From the NCBI GenBank assembly GCA_029268145.1, contig JAJUHA010000001.1:62001-126000 (forward strand): a stretch of 64,000 nt of DNA, written 5' to 3'. A model generated the notes under the pieces. The model was not told where the DNA came from and searched no databases. It worked only from the letters and a program-made list of their open reading frames with translations. The translations under genes were made by a program, and so were the position numbers. Numbering within the stretch: position 1 is the stretch's first letter; each line of letters starts with the position of its first letter. Positions 61,104 to 64,000 of this stretch are shown one piece after another. The stretch is from Sphingomonadaceae bacterium. GTDB taxonomy: Bacteria > Pseudomonadota > Alphaproteobacteria > Sphingomonadales > Sphingomonadaceae.

Positions 61104-62264
61104 TCAGCCGACCGCGCCCATCGCCCGCAAGGGGGCGGGATCCATGCCGAGCCGGGCGAGGATCCGGTCCGTGTGCTCGCCGGGCCGCGCCAGGGCGCCC
61201 GACGAGGCCGGCCGCGCGTCGTCGAGGCTGACCGGCACCAGCGGCAGAAGGGTCAGCGTGCCATCCTCGAGCGTCACCGGCTGGAGCCCGCCCGAGGCGA
61301 GGAGATGCGGATCGTCGAACAGGTCCTCGGGCCGGCCGATCGGCGCGAAGGGAAGGCCCGAGCCCTCGAGCCGGGCGACGAGCTCGGCCCGGCTGAACTG
61401 CTTCAGGCGGGCGCGGACCACGGGCAGGATCTCGTCGCGCGCCTGCACCCTGGCGTTGTTGCTGCGCCACTCGGTGCGCGCCCACAGGTCGGGCAGGTCG
61501 AAGAGCGCGCAGAACTTCTCCCACAGCGCATCGGTCACCACGCCCACGAACAGCGGCTCATCGGCCGTCTCGAACACGTCGTAGATGGCCCAGGCCGAGA
61601 TCCGTGCCGGCATCGGCGCTGCGGCCGTGCCGGTCACCGCCTTCTGCGCCATGTGCTGGCCGACGAGGAAGACGGTGGTCTCGAACAGGGCGGCCGTCAC
61701 CTTGCGTCCCTGGCCGGTGCGGTTGCGCTCGTGGAGCGCGGCCAGCGCGCCGATGACCGAGAACATGCCCCCCGTCACGTCGATGACGGAGGCGCCGGCG
61801 CGCAGGGGCCGCCCCGGCGGGCCGGTCATGTAGGCGAGCCCGCCCATCATCTGCGCAACCTCGTCGAGCGCCGTGCGCTTCTCGTAGGGGCCGGCGAGAA
61901 AGCCCTTCTCGGACACGTGGATGAGCCCCGGGTTGAGGGGCGCGAGCGCCTCCCAGCCGAGCCCGAGCCGGTCGATGGCACCCGGGCGGTAGTTCTCGAT
62001 GAGGATGTCGGACGTGGCGGCCAGCCGCCGCGCCACCTCGAGGCCCGCGGGATGCTTGAGGTCGAGGCAGATCGACTGCTTGCCGCGGTTGTACATGGGG
62101 AAATAGCCGGCGCCCGAGCCGAGCAGCCGGCGGGTCGCGTCGCCGCCGATCGGCTCCACCTTGACGACCTCGGCACCGAGGTCGGCCAGGATCTGCCCGG
62201 CCGCGGGCCCCATCACCATGTGGGTGAACTCGACGACCCGGATTCCCTCGAGCGGTCTGGCCAT
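61104..62264 (-). CDS. CaiB/BaiF family CoA-transferase, second copy
   Basis: Type III CoA-transferase of about 386 residues. The N-terminal part is IRVVEFTHMVMGPAAGQILA with GAEVVKVEPIGGDATRR. The catalytic aspartate lies in SVIDVTGGMFSVIGALAALH (about Asp162), with TGQGRKVTAALFET after it. ATG 62264 has GGGGAGCAAG upstream. It is divergent from an HMG-CoA-lyase-like gene with 64 bp between starts, in parallel with the CaiB/citryl-CoA-lyase-like pair at 10.7-12.7 kb. It probably supplies the CoA ester that the lyase cleaves. The acid is unknown. Confidence 0.91.
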   Translation of the reverse strand: MARPLEGIRVVEFTHMVMGPAAGQILADLGAEVVKVEPIGGDATRRLLGSGAGYFPMYNRGKQSICLDLKHPAGLEVARRLAATSDILIENYRPGAIDRLGLGWEALAPLNPGLIHVSEKGFLAGPYEKRTALDEVAQMMGGLAYMTGPPGRPLRAGASVIDVTGGMFSVIGALAALHERNRTGQGRKVTAALFETTVFLVGQHMAQKAVTGTAAAPMPARISAWAIYDVFETADEPLFVGVVTDALWEKFCALFDLPDLWARTEWRSNNARVQARDEILPVVRARLKQFSRAELVARLEGSGLPFAPIGRPEDLFDDPHLLASGGLQPVTLEDGTLTLLPLVPVSLDDARPASSGALARPGEHTDRILARLGMDPAPLRAMGAVG

Positions 62265-62294
62265 TCTTGCTCCCCGATGCCTGAACGGCCAATA

Positions 62295-62304
62295 TGTCCG
62301 GACA
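62295..62304. promoter_or_regulatory. Palindrome TGTCCGGACA between divergent CaiB and lyase genes
   Basis: A perfect 10-bp palindrome sits in the 64-bp gap between the two divergent starts, in the context AATATGTCCGGACAAACC. It could be an operator shared by both genes, of the kind bound by GntR or TetR dimers. The regulator is not in the window. Confidence 0.5.
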
Positions 62305-62328
62305 AACCGGCGTTGGAAAGGGCAGCGG

Positions 62329-63273
62329 ATGGGCATGATGGACGGGATCGACGTGCTGGTCTCCGAAGTCGGCCCGCGCGACGGGCTGCAGTCGATCAGG
62401 CCGGTGATGCCGACGGCCGCCAAGCTCCGCTGGATCGACGCGCTGGTGGCCGCCGGCGTGCGCGAGATCGAGGTGGGGAGCTTCGTGCCGGCGCAGCTCC
62501 TTCCCCAGCTGGCCGACACGGGCGAGGTGGTCCGCGCCGTGAAGGCGCGGCATCCTTCGCTTCACGTCGCCGTTCTGGTCCCCAACGCGAAGGGCGCCGA
62601 GGCGGCGCTGGCGGCGGGCGCCGACAAGCTCACCCTGCCGCTCTCGGCCTCGGAGACGCACAGCCTGAAGAACCTGCGGCGCACCCACGCCCAGGTGTTC
62701 GAGGAGGTGGCGCGGATCGTCGATCTCCTCTCCGCCGTGCCCGGGGGGCAGCGGCCGCAGTTCGAGGGCGCGGTCTCGACCGCCTTCGGCTGCACGCTGG
62801 AGGGCGAGGTGGCTGACACGAAGGTGGTGGCGCTCGCCGAACGGCTCATCGCGCTCGGCTGCGACGAGGTGGGGCTGTCCGACACCTCCGGCTATGCCAA
62901 CCCGGCACAGGTCCGGCGGCTGGTGAAGGCGGTGCATGCCGCAATCGGGCCGGAGCGGATGACGGGGCTTCACCTGCACAACACCCGCGGCCTCGGCCTT
63001 GCCAATGTCGTCGCCGGGCTTGAGGTGGGCATCACCACCTTCGATTCGAGTCAGGGCGGGCTCGGTGGCTGCCCGTTCGCACCCGGCGCCTCGGGCAACA
63101 TCGTCACCGAGGATCTCGTCTTCATGCTGGAGGCCATGGGCCTGAGGACCGGGATCGCGCCCGAGGGGCTCGAGGCGGCGCGCGCCGTGCTGGCCGAGGC
63201 GCTTCCCGGCGAGCCGCTCTACGGCTTCGTCCCCGAGGCGGGGCTGCCGCTGGGGTTCCGGCGCGCGGCCTGA
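62329..63273 (+). CDS. Hydroxymethylglutaryl-CoA lyase-like protein
   Basis: DRE-TIM metallolyase of about 314 residues. It has LVSEVGPRDGLQSIRP (the R-D-x-x-Q loop), EVGSFVP, STAFGCTLEGEV, HLHNTRGLGLANVVAG (metal-binding His pair) and GGLGGCPFAPGASGN with the active-site Cys. It cleaves 3-hydroxy-3-methylglutaryl-CoA or a related ester to an acid and acetyl-CoA. ATG 62329 has GGAAAGGG at a good distance. It is divergent from the CaiB gene. Leucine degradation or another branched-acid pathway would fit; the companion genes of leucine catabolism are not here. Confidence 0.9.
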   Translation: MGMMDGIDVLVSEVGPRDGLQSIRPVMPTAAKLRWIDALVAAGVREIEVGSFVPAQLLPQLADTGEVVRAVKARHPSLHVAVLVPNAKGAEAALAAGADKLTLPLSASETHSLKNLRRTHAQVFEEVARIVDLLSAVPGGQRPQFEGAVSTAFGCTLEGEVADTKVVALAERLIALGCDEVGLSDTSGYANPAQVRRLVKAVHAAIGPERMTGLHLHNTRGLGLANVVAGLEVGITTFDSSQGGLGGCPFAPGASGNIVTEDLVFMLEAMGLRTGIAPEGLEAARAVLAEALPGEPLYGFVPEAGLPLGFRRAA

Positions 63274-63365
63274 GCCCGCGGCCCCGGGGGGCTTTGCAAC
63301 GCCGCTGTCATGGGGCTAGGGCAGGACAGGAGGGTCCGCTGGCGGGCAAGGCGAGGAGCAGGCAC

Positions 63366-63734
63366 ATGGGACTTTTCTCGAAGCTCAAGGACGCGATCTT
63401 CGGCAGCGCCGAGGCGAAGGAGATCGCCCCGCCACCCCCACCCGTGCCCGCGGCCGCAGCGCCGGCTGCCCCGGCAGCGCCGGCCGCCCCGGCGCCGCAG
63501 CCGATCGATGTCGAGAAGGTGCTCGACTACATGGCCGAGAAGCGGGGTCAGCCCAACAACTGGCGGACCTCCATCGTCGATCTCATGAAGCTCGTCGGCA
63601 TGGATTCCTCGCTCGCCGCGCGCAAGGAACTGGCCGAGGATCTCGGCTACACCGGCCCGCTCGACGGCTCGGCCGAGATGAACCTCTGGCTCCACAAGAA
63701 GGTGATGGAACGGCTGGCGCAGGAGCGGGTCTGA
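63366..63734 (+). CDS. DUF3597 domain protein
   Basis: About 122 residues. It begins GLFSKLKDAIFGSAEAKE, followed by an Ala/Pro linker, then the conserved domain (IDVEKVLDYMAEKRGQPNN, WRTSIVDLMKLVGMDSSLA, LDGSAEMNLWLHKKVMERL). DUF3597 proteins are small and of unknown function, with a LysM-like resemblance sometimes noted. ATG 63366 has GAGGAGCAGG upstream. It converges on metW with only 4 bp between stop codons. Confidence 0.82.
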   Translation: MGLFSKLKDAIFGSAEAKEIAPPPPPVPAAAAPAAPAAPAAPAPQPIDVEKVLDYMAEKRGQPNNWRTSIVDLMKLVGMDSSLAARKELAEDLGYTGPLDGSAEMNLWLHKKVMERLAQERV

Positions 63735-63738
63735 GCCG

Positions 63739-64000
63739 CTAGCGGCCGTCCGCCGACCCCAGCAGCAGGATGGCATGGTCGGCGCGCATATTGGGGTGAA
63801 CCCTCACCCTGCGCGTGCCGGCGAGCCAGGTTTCCGAGAGGATCGCAGCGCCCCTGGCGCGTGCGAGCGCGCGGAAGTCGCGGATGGTGCACAGGTGGAT
63901 GTTCTCGGTCTCGAACCAGGGCTCCGGCAGGCCCGGCGTGACCGGCATGCGCCCGCCGAGCAGGAGGTCGAGCCGCACCCGCCAGTGGCCGAAGTTCGGG
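63739..64000 (-). CDS. metW: Methionine biosynthesis protein MetW, partial (5' end beyond window)
   Basis: The C-terminal 86 residues are visible, reading in from the right edge as PNFGHWRVRLDLLLGGRMPV, then NIHLCTIRDFRALARARG. This is the MetW signature: a class I methyltransferase-like protein that works with MetX in homoserine acylation, and usually directly follows metX. The track shows only an inner GTG-initiated piece. The N-terminus and metX lie beyond base 64000. With metF and split metH it adds to the methionine genes of this window. Confidence 0.85.
   Translation of the reverse strand, partial: PNFGHWRVRLDLLLGGRMPVTPGLPEPWFETENIHLCTIRDFRALARARGAAILSETWLAGTRRVRVHPNMRADHAILLLGSADGR

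Overview
The window is about 64 kb of very GC-rich DNA (my estimate is near 70%), densely packed with genes. It most likely comes from an alphaproteobacterial chromosome, probably Sphingomonadales. The basis is gene content: a DUF2794 gene, a TonB receptor next to degradative genes, an oxyR/ahpC/ahpD group, a split metH with metF and metW, an rnd-lptC-lptA group, bpt, mlaA, and a MerR plus acyl-CoA dehydrogenase/thiolase/FadB cluster. I see no tRNA, rRNA, insertion sequence, integrase, phage gene or CRISPR array. The taxonomic call is inference.

1-17.7 kb looks like a degradative (catabolic) island for an unidentified organic compound. It holds two divergent cytochrome P450 genes (one cut by the left edge), a molybdopterin oxidoreductase, a Rieske oxygenase alpha subunit, glyoxalase-fold (VOC) proteins, two SnoaL-like proteins, a small outer-membrane protein and two core-MetE-like methyltransferases. 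It also holds a citryl-CoA-lyase-like protein, a CaiB/BaiF CoA-transferase, an IclR regulator, a frameshifted TonB-dependent receptor, a WrbA-type quinone oxidoreductase and an alpha/beta hydrolase. Two intergenic regions bracketing the CaiB-IclR genes each carry a pair of TTCG-N5-CGAA palindromes at the same 19-bp spacing. They are strong candidates for the IclR operators and tie this part together as one regulon.

17.8-27.5 kb is a single giant autotransporter gene (about 3,232 codons). Its passenger contains a 51-residue tandem repeat, each unit opening with an RTX-like GGxGxD turn.

27.5-31.8 kb holds oxyR divergent from ahpC and ahpD (peroxide defence), then a periplasmic cyclophilin, cysE and a DUF2794 gene. 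31.8-39.2 kb is a minus-strand fatty-acid/acyl-CoA beta-oxidation operon: MerR, acyl-CoA dehydrogenase, thiolase, FadB-like protein, nitronate monooxygenase and SDR. A LiuR-like palindrome lies upstream of it.

39.4-51.7 kb is mostly housekeeping: hisI, purF-SDR, an exported amidohydrolase, ilvA, bpt-ubiG-VOC-hydrolase, rnd-lptC-lptA, a NUDIX hydrolase and a small exported proline-rich protein. 51.8-57.4 kb is the methionine-cycle operon (ArsR-methyltransferase regulator, metF, and metH split into two genes), with a perfect 9-bp-arm palindrome just before its first codon. 57.4-64 kb holds mlaA, two lipoproteins, an SDR, a CoxE/vWA-like protein, a second CaiB gene divergent from an HMG-CoA-lyase-like gene, DUF3597, and the C-terminus of metW running off the right edge.

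Genes are tightly packed. Eleven same-strand pairs share ATGA or GTGA stop/start overlaps, and four convergent pairs share one CTAG tetramer as both stop codons. Most long entries in the ORF track are antisense or out-of-frame shadows caused by high GC.
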